From Pseudoclavibacter sp. AY1H1 (GTDB lineage: Bacteria > Actinomycetota > Actinomycetes > Actinomycetales > Microbacteriaceae): a DNA stretch of 64,000 bases. Shown here in pieces: positions 17,449 to 25,489 of this stretch. The number at the start of each line of letters is the position of its first letter. Position 1 is the first letter of the stretch. The stretch is taken from the NCBI RefSeq assembly GCF_002931055.1, contig NZ_PSXX01000005.1, forward strand, positions 138,701-202,700, in the 5' to 3' direction. The translations under genes were made by a program, and so were the position numbers. The notes under the pieces are model-generated. The model was not told the DNA's origin. It searched no databases and saw nothing but the letters and a program-made list of their open reading frames with translations.

Positions 17449-18629
17449 GACCGCCTGGGCTCTCGGTGACGGGTTCCGGTCGCGCTGGTCCCCGTCCCCG
17501 CCTCAGGGAGGGACGTGGACCCGGCGACGTCGACGCCGGGCGCGCCCCGCGGGCGCGTCACCGTGGCGATCGCCAATCGGCCAGCAGCATCGAGACGGAA
17601 CTCGCCGATCTCCGCGAGTCGTCGATGCCCGGACGGGGTGCGCTCGACGTGCATGACGAGGTCGATGGCACTCACCGTCTGCCGCGCAACCGCGTCCGGT
17701 GTCATCCCCGCGAGCGCACCGAGGGCCTCCAGCCGGGAGGGCACGTCCGCGAGCGAGTTCGCGTGCAGCGTGCCCGCGCCGCCGTCGTGGCCGGTGTTGA
17801 GGGCCGCCAGCAGCTCCCGCAGCTCCGCGCCACGGCACTCGCCGAGCACGAGGCGGTCAGGGCGCATCCGCAGAGACTCGCGGACGAGGCGCTCGAGGGG
17901 CACGCTGCCCGCGCCTTCGATGTTCGCCTGCCTCGCCTCCAGCGAGACGCTGTGCGGGTGCGCGATACGCAGCTCAGCCACGTCCTCGATCAGGATGATG
18001 CGGTCCCGCGCATCGGCCTCCGAGAGCATGGCAGCCAGGAAGGTCGTCTTCCCGCTTCCGCCCGCACCGGTCACGAGGACGTTCGCTCGGGTCCGCACCG
18101 CCTCGCGAACGAGTTCCTCGGCACCGGGAGCGAAGAACGCCTGTCGGTCGAGCTGCTCAAGCGTGAGCTGACGAACCTTCGGGGCTCTGATCGACAGCAG
18201 GGTGCCCGTGGTCGAGACGGGCGGGAGCACGGCGTGCACGCGGATGCCGTCGGCGATCCGCACATCCACGCATGGCGCGGATTCGTCGAGGTGCCGTCCG
18301 CCGGCCGCGACGATGCGGACCGCGAGTTCCCGCAGCGCCCGCTCGCTCGGGGCCAGCCAGGACTCCTCCCGCTCGGCGCCGCTCCCCCGGTCGACGTACA
18401 GCCCGTCGCAGCCGTTGACGAAGAGGTCGGTCACCTCGCCGTCTGCCACGTACCCGGCGAGCGGGCCGAACGCGTCCGCTTGGCCTCGGGTGAGCGAGCG
18501 CACCGATCGCGGTGTGGAGTCGTCGAAACCGGCGCGTGGCGGCAACGTGAGCGACGCGGCTCGGTCGGCTGCTGGACGAGCGACGAACCGCTGGGCGGGC
18601 GCTGCGCCGGAGCCTGAGGTGAAGGACAT
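17445..18629 (-). CDS. tadA: TadA/CpaF-type secretion ATPase
   Basis: A hexameric cytoplasmic ATPase that powers Flp pilus assembly. The 394-residue protein has an N-terminal domain (EVTDLFVNGCDGLYVDRGSG), Walker A GAGGSGKTT, an Asp box with IILIEDVAEL, Walker B RPDRLVLGECRG and a His box (GHDGGAGTLHANS). ATG 18629 is supported by TACGCT exactly 6 nt upstream (leaderless); a GTG at 18701 would add residues without a ribosome site. It is the first gene of the operon tadA-tadBC-DUF4244-tadE-tadE-like. No CpaE/Ssd-like gene or prepilin peptidase is present here. Confidence 0.88.
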   Translation of the reverse strand: MSFTSGSGAAPAQRFVARPAADRAASLTLPPRAGFDDSTPRSVRSLTRGQADAFGPLAGYVADGEVTDLFVNGCDGLYVDRGSGAEREESWLAPSERALRELAVRIVAAGGRHLDESAPCVDVRIADGIRVHAVLPPVSTTGTLLSIRAPKVRQLTLEQLDRQAFFAPGAEELVREAVRTRANVLVTGAGGSGKTTFLAAMLSEADARDRIILIEDVAELRIAHPHSVSLEARQANIEGAGSVPLERLVRESLRMRPDRLVLGECRGAELRELLAALNTGHDGGAGTLHANSLADVPSRLEALGALAGMTPDAVARQTVSAIDLVMHVERTPSGHRRLAEIGEFRLDAAGRLAIATVTRPRGAPGVDVAGSTSLPEAGTGTSATGTRHREPRRS

Positions 18630-18635
18630 GCAGGA

Positions 18636-18641
18636 AGCGTA
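18636..18641 (-). promoter_or_regulatory. -10 hexamer TACGCT, leaderless tadA
   Basis: On the minus strand TACGCT, then TCCTGC, then the tadA ATG. This fits leaderless initiation of the whole pilus operon. Confidence 0.6.
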
Positions 18642-18737
18642 CGAACGGCCGCGCTCGAGCGCGGGCGGAGGTGCGCCAACTTGGGGAGGAGCGTTCTCCA
18701 CAGGTCCAGGAGCCGCAGAGTCGCGCGGTTAACTGAA

Positions 18738-18771
18738 GAGGCGCCCGGACAGGGGGATATCCGAGCGCCTC
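18738..18771. other. Hairpin between tadA and acs
   Basis: Arms GAGGCGCCCGGA (18738-18749) and TCCGAGCGCCTC (18760-18771) pair over 12 positions with one G-T wobble around a 10-nt loop. There is no T-run, and no gene ends here, since tadA and acs are divergent. It could be an operator or an RNA structure at the far 5' end of an acs transcript. Confidence 0.4.
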
Positions 18772-19183
18772 AGCTCATGCAGCGTTCAGGGGGGTTGATT
18801 GCTGCAGAGCGACGACAGTTGCGACAGAGAGCGAAACCATCGAAGTCCATGCTAGTGCATATTTCGCCCGAGACCACGTCTGGTTCCCAGACAATCGAAA
18901 AATGTTCGGCTGGGCTCTCACGACCGCACGGCTGCACAAATCCCGCACGCTGAAAGGCCGGTGGGGCTGCGCTCCGGCGCTCGGAGACCGAGCGTCGAGC
19001 GCGTCGCCGCTGGCACTGCTGCCGGTTCACTTCCGCGGGACCCGGCGCCGCAGGGATCCTCCGAAGCGCTCCGACATTCCCCCCGAAAGGCGGGAGTCGG
19101 AGCGCATGCTGGCTCCGTAGACTTCTCAGAGGCTGCGCCGCAATGAGGTGGCGCGGCATCGCAACGACGCGAAAGGACCTGTG
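18772..19183. other. Gene-free 412-bp acs upstream region with dyads
   Basis: No credible coding frame. It contains a 15-bp dyad GTCTGG-TTC-CCAGAC (18878-18892), a hairpin with perfect 10-bp arms GCGCTCCGAC/GTCGGAGCGC (19066-19105) and a candidate -10 TAGACT (19118-19123) whose transcript would have a leader of about 55 nt before acs. The part from 18830 to 18930 is AT-richer than its surroundings. The dyad may be a regulator site. Confidence 0.4.
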
Positions 19184-21151
19184 GTGGCTGACAAGATCGA
19201 ACACCTCCTGGAAGACCTCGAGACCTTCCCGCCCAGCGACGACTTCACGTCCTCCTCCCCCGTGCCGGCCGACCTCGGCGCACGGGCAGAAGAAGACCGG
19301 CTCGGATTCTGGGCCGAGCAGGCCAAGGAGTTGCACTGGTCGACGCCGTTCACCGAGGTCCTCGACTGGAGCGATGCTCCCTTCGCGAAGTGGTTCGCCG
19401 ATGGCACGCTCAACGCGAGTTTCAACTGCGTCGACCGTCACGTGCTCGCCGGCAACGGCGACCGAGTCGCGATCTACTGGGAGGGCGAGCCCGGCGACAA
19501 GCGCACCATCACGTACTCCGACCTCCTCGGCGAGGTGAAGCGGGCCGCGAACCTCCTGGAGAGCCTCGGCGTCGCGGCCGGAGACGTCGTCGCCATCTAC
19601 ATGCCCATGATCCCGGAGACCGTCGTCGCGATGCTCGCCTGCGCGCGCATCGGTGCCATCCACTCGGTCATCTTCGGCGGCTTCAGCGCCGACTCCATCC
19701 GCAGCCGCGTCGAGGATGCGAACGCGAAGCTCGTGATCACGAGCGACGGCTCCATCCGCAAGGGGCGGATCTTCCCCCTCAAGGAGACCGTGGATGCGGC
19801 GCTCGAGGCAGACGGGCACACCGTCGAGCACGTGCTCGTCGTCCGTCGCGCCGACAACGAGCCGTCGCTGACCCCGGGGCGTGACCTCTGGTGGCACGAG
19901 GAGATCACGCAGGTGAGCGATGAGCACGTCGCGAAGCCGTTCCCCGCCGAGCACCCGCTCTTCATCCTCTACACGTCGGGCACGACCGGGAAGCCGAAGG
20001 GCCTCCTGCACACGACCGGCGGCTACCTCACCCAGACGTCGTTCACGCACCGCACCATCTTCGACCTGAAGCCGGAGCAGGACGTCTACTGGTGCTCGGC
20101 CGACGTCGGCTGGGTGACCGGCCACAGCTACTTCGTCTACGGACCGCTCGCGAACGGTGCGACGCAGGTCATGTACGAGGGCACGCACGACACCCCGGAC
20201 CTCGGCCGCTGGTTCGACATCATCGAGCGCTACGGGGTCACGATCTTCTACACGGCGCCGACGGCGATCCGCGGATACATGAAGTCGGGCAGGCAGATCC
20301 CCGCGAAGTACGACCTCTCCTCGATCCGCCTCCTCGGCTCCGTGGGGGAGCCGATCAACCCTGAGGCCTGGTCCTGGTACCGGGAGGTCATCGGCGGCAA
20401 CCGCGTGCCCGTCGTCGACACCTGGTGGCAGACCGAGACGGGTGCCATCATGATCTCCGCGATCCCGAGCCAGGTCGCGCTCAAGCCCGGCGCAGCGCAG
20501 GTGCCTGTTCCCGGGGTGGTCGTCGAGGTCGTCGACGACAAGGGCGAGCGCGTCAACCCCGGCGAGATGGGGCTCCTCACGATCACGGAGCCGTGGCCGT
20601 CGATGACTCGAGGCATCTACGGCGACCGGGAGCGGTTCATCGAGACGTACTGGTCCCAGTTCCCTGGCCGCTACTTCGCCGGCGACGGTGCCGGCGTCGA
20701 CAAGGACGGGCACCTCTGGCTGCTCGGCCGAGTGGACGACGTCATGAACGTCTCCGGCCACAGGCTCTCGACGACCGAGATCGAGTCGGCGCTCGTCGAC
20801 CACCCGTTCGTCGCCGAGTCGGCGGTGGTCGGCGCGAGCGACGAGACGACGGGGCAGGCGGTCGTCGCCTTCGTCGTCCTGAAGGAGAGCAAGAAGGCGG
20901 AGATCGAGGCCTCTGACGCTCCGAAGGTGCTGCGCGAGCACGTGTCGACGAAGATCGGCGCGATCGCTCGCCCCCGTCAGGTGTATGTCGTCGCAGAGCT
21001 CCCCAAGACCCGTTCCGGCAAGATCATGCGGCGCCTGCTGCGCGATGTCGCAGACGGCAAGGCGGTCGGCGACACGACGACCCTGACCGACGCCTCGGTG
21101 ATGTCGGCGATCTCCTCCGGCGTCGCATCCGGAGCCGCCGACGACGATTGA
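19184..21151 (+). CDS. acs: Acetyl-CoA synthetase (acetate-CoA ligase)
   Basis: Activates acetate to acetyl-CoA through acetyl-AMP. The 655-residue protein has the AMP-binding core LYTSGTTGKPKGLLHT, WWQTETGA, the hinge and DDVMNVSGHRLST, and the C-terminal PKTRSGKIMRR, where the Lys is the catalytic and acetylation-regulated residue. GTG 19184 has AAAGGA 6 nt upstream; GTG 19181 and an ATG at 19148 are in frame but less well placed. It complements the low-affinity pta-ackA pathway at 57-61 kb. It ends at a strong bidirectional hairpin. Confidence 0.95.
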   Translation: MADKIEHLLEDLETFPPSDDFTSSSPVPADLGARAEEDRLGFWAEQAKELHWSTPFTEVLDWSDAPFAKWFADGTLNASFNCVDRHVLAGNGDRVAIYWEGEPGDKRTITYSDLLGEVKRAANLLESLGVAAGDVVAIYMPMIPETVVAMLACARIGAIHSVIFGGFSADSIRSRVEDANAKLVITSDGSIRKGRIFPLKETVDAALEADGHTVEHVLVVRRADNEPSLTPGRDLWWHEEITQVSDEHVAKPFPAEHPLFILYTSGTTGKPKGLLHTTGGYLTQTSFTHRTIFDLKPEQDVYWCSADVGWVTGHSYFVYGPLANGATQVMYEGTHDTPDLGRWFDIIERYGVTIFYTAPTAIRGYMKSGRQIPAKYDLSSIRLLGSVGEPINPEAWSWYREVIGGNRVPVVDTWWQTETGAIMISAIPSQVALKPGAAQVPVPGVVVEVVDDKGERVNPGEMGLLTITEPWPSMTRGIYGDRERFIETYWSQFPGRYFAGDGAGVDKDGHLWLLGRVDDVMNVSGHRLSTTEIESALVDHPFVAESAVVGASDETTGQAVVAFVVLKESKKAEIEASDAPKVLREHVSTKIGAIARPRQVYVVAELPKTRSGKIMRRLLRDVADGKAVGDTTTLTDASVMSAISSGVASGAADDD

Positions 21152-21168
21152 CCCGACGCAGCCAGAAT

Positions 21169-21214
21169 GACGGAAGCCCTGCACCCCTCGGAGGAGGGAT
21201 GCAGGGCTTCCGTC
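21169..21214. terminator. Bidirectional terminator between acs and ridA
   Basis: Perfect 15-bp arms GACGGAAGCCCTGCA (21169-21183) and TGCAGGGCTTCCGTC (21200-21214) with a 16-nt loop lie between two convergent genes. Confidence 0.8.
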
Positions 21215-21245
21215 GGTTCAGCTGCTCGCGCCGCGCGGCGGGCCG

Positions 21246-21707
21246 TTACTCGTACGCGACGATGAGGTCGACCTCGACCGGTGAGTCGAGCGGCAGCACG
21301 GCGACGCCCACCGCGGCGCGGACGTGCGTGCCCGCGTCGCCGAAGGCGAGCCCCAGCATCTCGGAGACGCCATTCGCGACGAGCGGCTGCTCGGTGAAGT
21401 CGGGGGCGGATGCGACGTAGACGGTGACCTTCACGACTCGCGTCACGCGATCGAGGTCGCCGATGACGGACTTGATGGCCGCAAGCGCGTTGAGCCCGGC
21501 GAAGGCCGCGAACTCGATGGCATCGTCGCGCGGCACCTCAGCGCCGACCTTGCCCTTCTCGGGGAGCGCTCCCTCGATGAACGGGAGCTGCCCCGACGTG
21601 TACACGAGGCCGCCGTGCTCGACTGCGGGCACGTAGGCGGCGACCGGAGCGGCAACCGGAGGTACCGCCATTCCCATCGCGCCGAGACGTTCTTCTACCT
21701 GGCTCAT
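21246..21707 (-). CDS. RidA family protein (enamine/imine deaminase type)
   Basis: A 153-residue member of the YjgF/YER057c/UK114 family, whose RidA branch hydrolyses reactive enamines and imines. The conserved arginine is present in GTHVRAAVGVAVLPLDSPVE, and VEVDLIVAYE closes the fold. ATG 21707 has GGGGGAG 5 nt upstream; a GTG at 21713 overlaps the DUF4177 stop. It is co-transcribed with the small DUF4177 gene, a pairing recognised in actinobacteria next to ponA. The deaminase activity is inferred. Confidence 0.88.
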   Translation of the reverse strand: MSQVEERLGAMGMAVPPVAAPVAAYVPAVEHGGLVYTSGQLPFIEGALPEKGKVGAEVPRDDAIEFAAFAGLNALAAIKSVIGDLDRVTRVVKVTVYVASAPDFTEQPLVANGVSEMLGLAFGDAGTHVRAAVGVAVLPLDSPVEVDLIVAYE

Positions 21708-21709
21708 GC

Positions 21710-21868
21710 TCACTCCCCCGCGATCGGGCGCTTCATGTAGGCGACGGATCCGCCCTCAGCATTCGTGGAAACCTGCACCAGCTCCCAGCCCTGAGCACCC
21801 CAGTTGTTGAGGATGACGGTGGGGGTGTGCAATGGGAGCGGGGTGATGAAATATTCCCACTTCTGCAT
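21710..21868 (-). CDS. DUF4177-like small protein
   Basis: A 52-residue protein starting MQKWEYFITPL and containing NNWGAQGWELVQVS and AYMKRPIAGE. The W-E-Y start and the G-W-E-L-V core are typical of DUF4177. ATG 21868 follows an excellent ribosome site (AGGAGG, 6 nt away). The stop lies 2 bp before the RidA ATG, so the pair is almost certainly translated together. Its function is unknown; a role as a small binding partner of RidA is only a guess. Confidence 0.8.
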   Translation of the reverse strand: MQKWEYFITPLPLHTPTVILNNWGAQGWELVQVSTNAEGGSVAYMKRPIAGE

Positions 21869-21953
21869 GGACGTCCTCCTGTGCGATGAGCGCTCAGGCT
21901 CTTCATGGGGTACTCATTGAACACTCCTGAAGACGCCACGAGCGGGTGTGACT

Positions 21954-21959
21954 TACCCT
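21954..21959 (+). promoter_or_regulatory. -10 hexamer TACCCT, leaderless class A PBP
   Basis: TACCCT, then 7 nt (TGATCCT), then ATG 21967, with no Shine-Dalgarno sequence. Confidence 0.6.
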
Positions 21960-21966
21960 TGATCCT

Positions 21967-24489
21967 ATGTCTGTCACGAATCCAGGGGCGCCCAAACGCA
22001 ACATTCTGGGTGGCCTCCTAGGGCTGCTTGGTATGAGCGGAGTCGCGGGCGTGCTCGTCACGGCCATGATCACCCCGCTCATCGCCGTCACCGGCGTCGC
22101 CGCGAACAGCACTATCTCGCTGTTCGAGAACCTCCCGACGTACCTCGAGATCGGCTCACTGCAGCAGAAGACCGAGCTGTACGCCGCCAACGGACAGAAG
22201 TTCGCCGAGTTCTACAACCAGAACCGCGAAGAGGTCCCACTCGACCAGATCTCCCCGTACGTCGCCGCCGCGGCGATCTCGGTGGAGGACCCGAGGTTCC
22301 GCGAGCACGGTGGCGTCGACGTCATCTCGGCGGCGCGTGCGCTCGCCCAGTCCGTCATCGGCGATGGCGCGGCAGGCGCATCCACGATCACCATGCAGTA
22401 CGTGCGCAACGTGCGCGTGCAGACGGCCGAAGCGATCCCCAATCAAGAGGAACGCGACAAGGCCTACCTCGAGGCGACCGAGACCACGACGGGCCGCAAG
22501 CTCCAGGAGATGCGTCTCGCGATCGGCGTGGAGAAGCAGTTCTCCAAGGACGAGATCCTCCAGGGCTACCTCAACATCGCCCTCTTCGGAGGCACCACCT
22601 ACGGCATCGAGTCGGCAGCGCAGCGCTACTTCGGCAAGTCCGCGCTCGACCTGAACCTGCAGGAGTCCGCGAGCCTCATCGCGATCGTGCAGGAGCCGAA
22701 CGCCTACCGCCTCGACGTGCCCGAGAACATCGAGCCGAACAAGGTACGCCGCGACTACATCCTCATGCGCATGATGGAGGAGGGCGCGATCGACCAGGCG
22801 ACCTACGACGCGACCGTCGTGCTGCCCGTCGAGCCCCGCCCGACGGAGCCGAAGCACGGCTGCGGCGCGGCCGAGGGCAACGCGCAGTACTTCTGCGACT
22901 ACGTGCGGCTCGTCATGGTGCAGGATCCCGCCTTCGGTGAGACCTACGAGGAGCGGCAGTTCAACTTCCAGACCAAGGGCTACCAGATCCACACGACCCT
23001 CGATCTCGACATGCAGGCTCAGGGCCAGGCCTCGATGGCCTCGGCCGTGCCCGCCTACGTCGACGGCATGGACATGGGATCTGCCGCTTCGATGGTCGAA
23101 GAGGGCACGGGCCGCGTGCTCATGATGGTGCAGAACACCGCCTTCGGCGACACGGAGGAGTTGGCCGGCCAACCGGGGTACACGTCGGTGAACTACAACA
23201 CCGACTACGAGTACGGCGGCTCCACGGGGTTCCAGGTCGGGTCGACCTACAAGATGTTCACCCTCGCCGAATGGCTGGCGTCAGGGAAGTCGTTGAACTC
23301 CTCGGTCAACGGCAAGGACCGCGCCTTCAACCTCGCGAACTTCCAGAACTCCTGCCTCGGCGCTGACGGCGGCTCCTGGTCGCCGACGAACGACGGCGGC
23401 GCGAAGGTCGGCAACGTGTCGGTCCGCCAGGCGACGTCGCAGTCCATCAACACGGCGTACGTGGCCATGGCCGAACAGCTCGACCAGTGCCGCATCCGCG
23501 ACACCGCGATGGCCATGGGCGCGCACCGCGCCGACGGGGCCATCAACGAATCGAACCCGGCCGCAGTGCTCGGAACCAACACGATCGCGCCTCTGTCCAT
23601 GGCGACCGCCGTGGCCGGATTCGCGAACGGCGGCGTCACCTGCACGCCCATCGCGATCGACAGCATCACGCTGCGCGACGGCTCATCCATCGAGGCCCCG
23701 AAGTCGACGTGCAACCAGGCGGTGACCCCCGAGGTCGCGGCTGGCGTGACCGCGGCCCTCCAGGGCGTCGCCAACGGCGGCACGGGCAGCGCCTCGAACC
23801 CCGGCATCGCACCGCTCATGGGCAAGACCGGAACGACGGACAGTGGCCTGCAGACCTGGATGGTCGGAGCCACCACGAAGGTCGGCCTCGCCGTCTGGGT
23901 GGGCAACGCCAGCGGCCAGGTCCCCATGTACGGCGTCGACCTCCCCCGTGCGGTCGGAAGCCAGACGCGTCACGTCATCTTCAACGACGTCATCGCCCAG
24001 GCGATGCGCACCTACGGCGGCGACTCGTTCCCCGAGCCGACCGGCAGCGCCGTCAAGAACGAGCAGGTGACGGTCCCCGACCTGACCGGAAAGACGACCG
24101 CTGAGGCGAAGTCCTCGCTCGAGGGGCTCGGCTTCACCGTGTCCGTCGGCAACGCCGTCACATCCGATCAGCCGGAAGGCACCGTGGCGAGCACCCTGCC
24201 GAGCGCCAACACCCGCGTGACGCAGGGAACGACGATCACGATCAGCCCGTCGCGCGGGCCAGCCCCCACACCGACCACCGCGGCGCTCGTCGCACCGGAC
24301 CTGGCGGGGCAGACACAGGAGCAGGCGCAGTCCACGCTCTCCCAGCTCGGCTTCAGCGGCACGATGGCGATCCTCACCGAGGAGAGCTCGACCGTCCCGA
24401 AGGGACAGGTGATCCGCACCGACCCGGCGCCCGGCGCGGAGCTGGAGCGCAGCGGTTCCATCCAGGTCTACGTCTCTTCCGGCCCCTAG
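21967..24489 (+). CDS. Class A penicillin-binding protein with PASTA domains (copy 1)
   Basis: A bifunctional cell-wall synthase of 840 residues: a short cytoplasmic tail, one membrane helix (about 25-45), a GT51 glycosyltransferase domain (SVEDPRFREHGGVD, GASTITMQ, RKLQEMRLAIGVEKQFSKDE), a transpeptidase domain with STYK, SINT and KTGTT motifs, and two C-terminal PASTA domains (near 24061-24250 and 24290-24480). It polymerises glycan strands and cross-links peptides outside the membrane. A second copy lies downstream at 25490, and 22546-22716 is nearly identical in DNA between them. Confidence 0.93.
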   Translation: MSVTNPGAPKRNILGGLLGLLGMSGVAGVLVTAMITPLIAVTGVAANSTISLFENLPTYLEIGSLQQKTELYAANGQKFAEFYNQNREEVPLDQISPYVAAAAISVEDPRFREHGGVDVISAARALAQSVIGDGAAGASTITMQYVRNVRVQTAEAIPNQEERDKAYLEATETTTGRKLQEMRLAIGVEKQFSKDEILQGYLNIALFGGTTYGIESAAQRYFGKSALDLNLQESASLIAIVQEPNAYRLDVPENIEPNKVRRDYILMRMMEEGAIDQATYDATVVLPVEPRPTEPKHGCGAAEGNAQYFCDYVRLVMVQDPAFGETYEERQFNFQTKGYQIHTTLDLDMQAQGQASMASAVPAYVDGMDMGSAASMVEEGTGRVLMMVQNTAFGDTEELAGQPGYTSVNYNTDYEYGGSTGFQVGSTYKMFTLAEWLASGKSLNSSVNGKDRAFNLANFQNSCLGADGGSWSPTNDGGAKVGNVSVRQATSQSINTAYVAMAEQLDQCRIRDTAMAMGAHRADGAINESNPAAVLGTNTIAPLSMATAVAGFANGGVTCTPIAIDSITLRDGSSIEAPKSTCNQAVTPEVAAGVTAALQGVANGGTGSASNPGIAPLMGKTGTTDSGLQTWMVGATTKVGLAVWVGNASGQVPMYGVDLPRAVGSQTRHVIFNDVIAQAMRTYGGDSFPEPTGSAVKNEQVTVPDLTGKTTAEAKSSLEGLGFTVSVGNAVTSDQPEGTVASTLPSANTRVTQGTTITISPSRGPAPTPTTAALVAPDLAGQTQEQAQSTLSQLGFSGTMAILTEESSTVPKGQVIRTDPAPGAELERSGSIQVYVSSGP

Positions 24490-24521
24490 CAGGCCATCGC
24501 ACCAACTGAAACGAGTTCCAC

Positions 24522-25484
24522 ATGGCGAATTCCGTCGCCACCTCGGGCCAAGGAACCTCTTCCGGCCTCGGACCAGCAAGCGCCGTCGCCCTCACCCTCC
24601 TCGGGGTGGGGGCGGCGACCGCCATCTACGGCACGATGATCGAGCGCCGCGCGTTCCGCCTGCGACGCATCGAGTCGCGCATCCTGCCCCCGGGCTCGGC
24701 CCCGCTGCGCGTGCTGCACCTCAGCGACTTCCACGTCGCCCCCTGGCAGCGCAAGAAGCAGGACTTCGTCAGAGGGCTCGCCGCCCTCCAGCCCGACCTC
24801 GTCATCGGCACAGGTGACAACCTCGGCCACGTCGATGCCGTCCCGACCGTCGCCAGCATGCTCGAGCCGTTCGAGGGGATCCCCTCGGTGCACGTGTACG
24901 GCTCCAACGACTACCTGGGCCCCGTCCTCAAGAACCCCTTCACGTACTTCAGCAGCTCCACCCACGTTGCGAAGAAGGCACCGCACCTCGACACGGAGGG
25001 CCTCACCGCCCACTTCGACCGCCTCGGGTGGACGCCCCTCAACAACGCTGCCGCCGTCCTCGAGGTCGCCGGCAGGCGCATCCGCTTCTTCGGGGTCAAC
25101 GACCCGCACATCGACGCCGACGACTTCGCCGCGGCGGGCGAGGCGCTGCGAGACGCGTCGGAGGGCCAGGACTGGGACCTCACGATCGGCCTCGCTCATG
25201 CCCCGTACCAGCGTGTGCTCAGCGGCCTCGTCGACCTGGGCGCAGACGCGATCTTCGCCGGCCACACCCACGGTGGCCAGGTCTGCGTGCCCGGCTACGG
25301 GGCACTTGTCACCAACTGCGACATCCCGCGTGAGCAGGTGAAGGGCCTCAGCACGTGGACCTCGCGTGGCCGCAGCGCCGCCCTGCACGTCTCTGCCGGA
25401 CTCGGCACCTCCATCTACGCCCCGGTGCGCTTCGCATGCCCACCGGAGGCGACCCTCCTGACCTTCCTACCCCGGGTATCGTGA
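24522..25484 (+). CDS. Membrane-anchored metallophosphoesterase
   Basis: A 320-residue protein with one N-terminal hydrophobic helix (VALTLLGVGAATAIYGTMI) and a calcineurin-like fold: LHLSDFHVAP, GTGDNLGH, YGSNDY, LAHAPYQR and FAGHTHGGQV. The usual G-N-H-D is G-S-N-D, as in mycobacterial Rv3683-type proteins, where this seems to be a family feature. It starts 32 bp after the first PBP and its stop falls inside the -10 of the second PBP. The position between two PBPs suggests a role in envelope metabolism; the substrate is unknown. Confidence 0.85.
   Translation: MANSVATSGQGTSSGLGPASAVALTLLGVGAATAIYGTMIERRAFRLRRIESRILPPGSAPLRVLHLSDFHVAPWQRKKQDFVRGLAALQPDLVIGTGDNLGHVDAVPTVASMLEPFEGIPSVHVYGSNDYLGPVLKNPFTYFSSSTHVAKKAPHLDTEGLTAHFDRLGWTPLNNAAAVLEVAGRRIRFFGVNDPHIDADDFAAAGEALRDASEGQDWDLTIGLAHAPYQRVLSGLVDLGADAIFAGHTHGGQVCVPGYGALVTNCDIPREQVKGLSTWTSRGRSAALHVSAGLGTSIYAPVRFACPPEATLLTFLPRVS
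25477..25482 (+). promoter_or_regulatory. -10 hexamer TATCGT, leaderless second PBP
   Basis: TATCGT, then 7 nt (GACCGCC), then ATG 25490. The hexamer overlaps the last codons of the metallophosphoesterase, giving the second PBP its own promoter inside the cluster. Confidence 0.55.
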
Positions 25485-25489
25485 CCGCC

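Noticed and set aside
18770-21184. 804-codon antisense frame over acs
   Set aside because: Shadow of acs, rich in Arg/Asp/Gly/Val as expected from the complementary strand of GC-rich genes.
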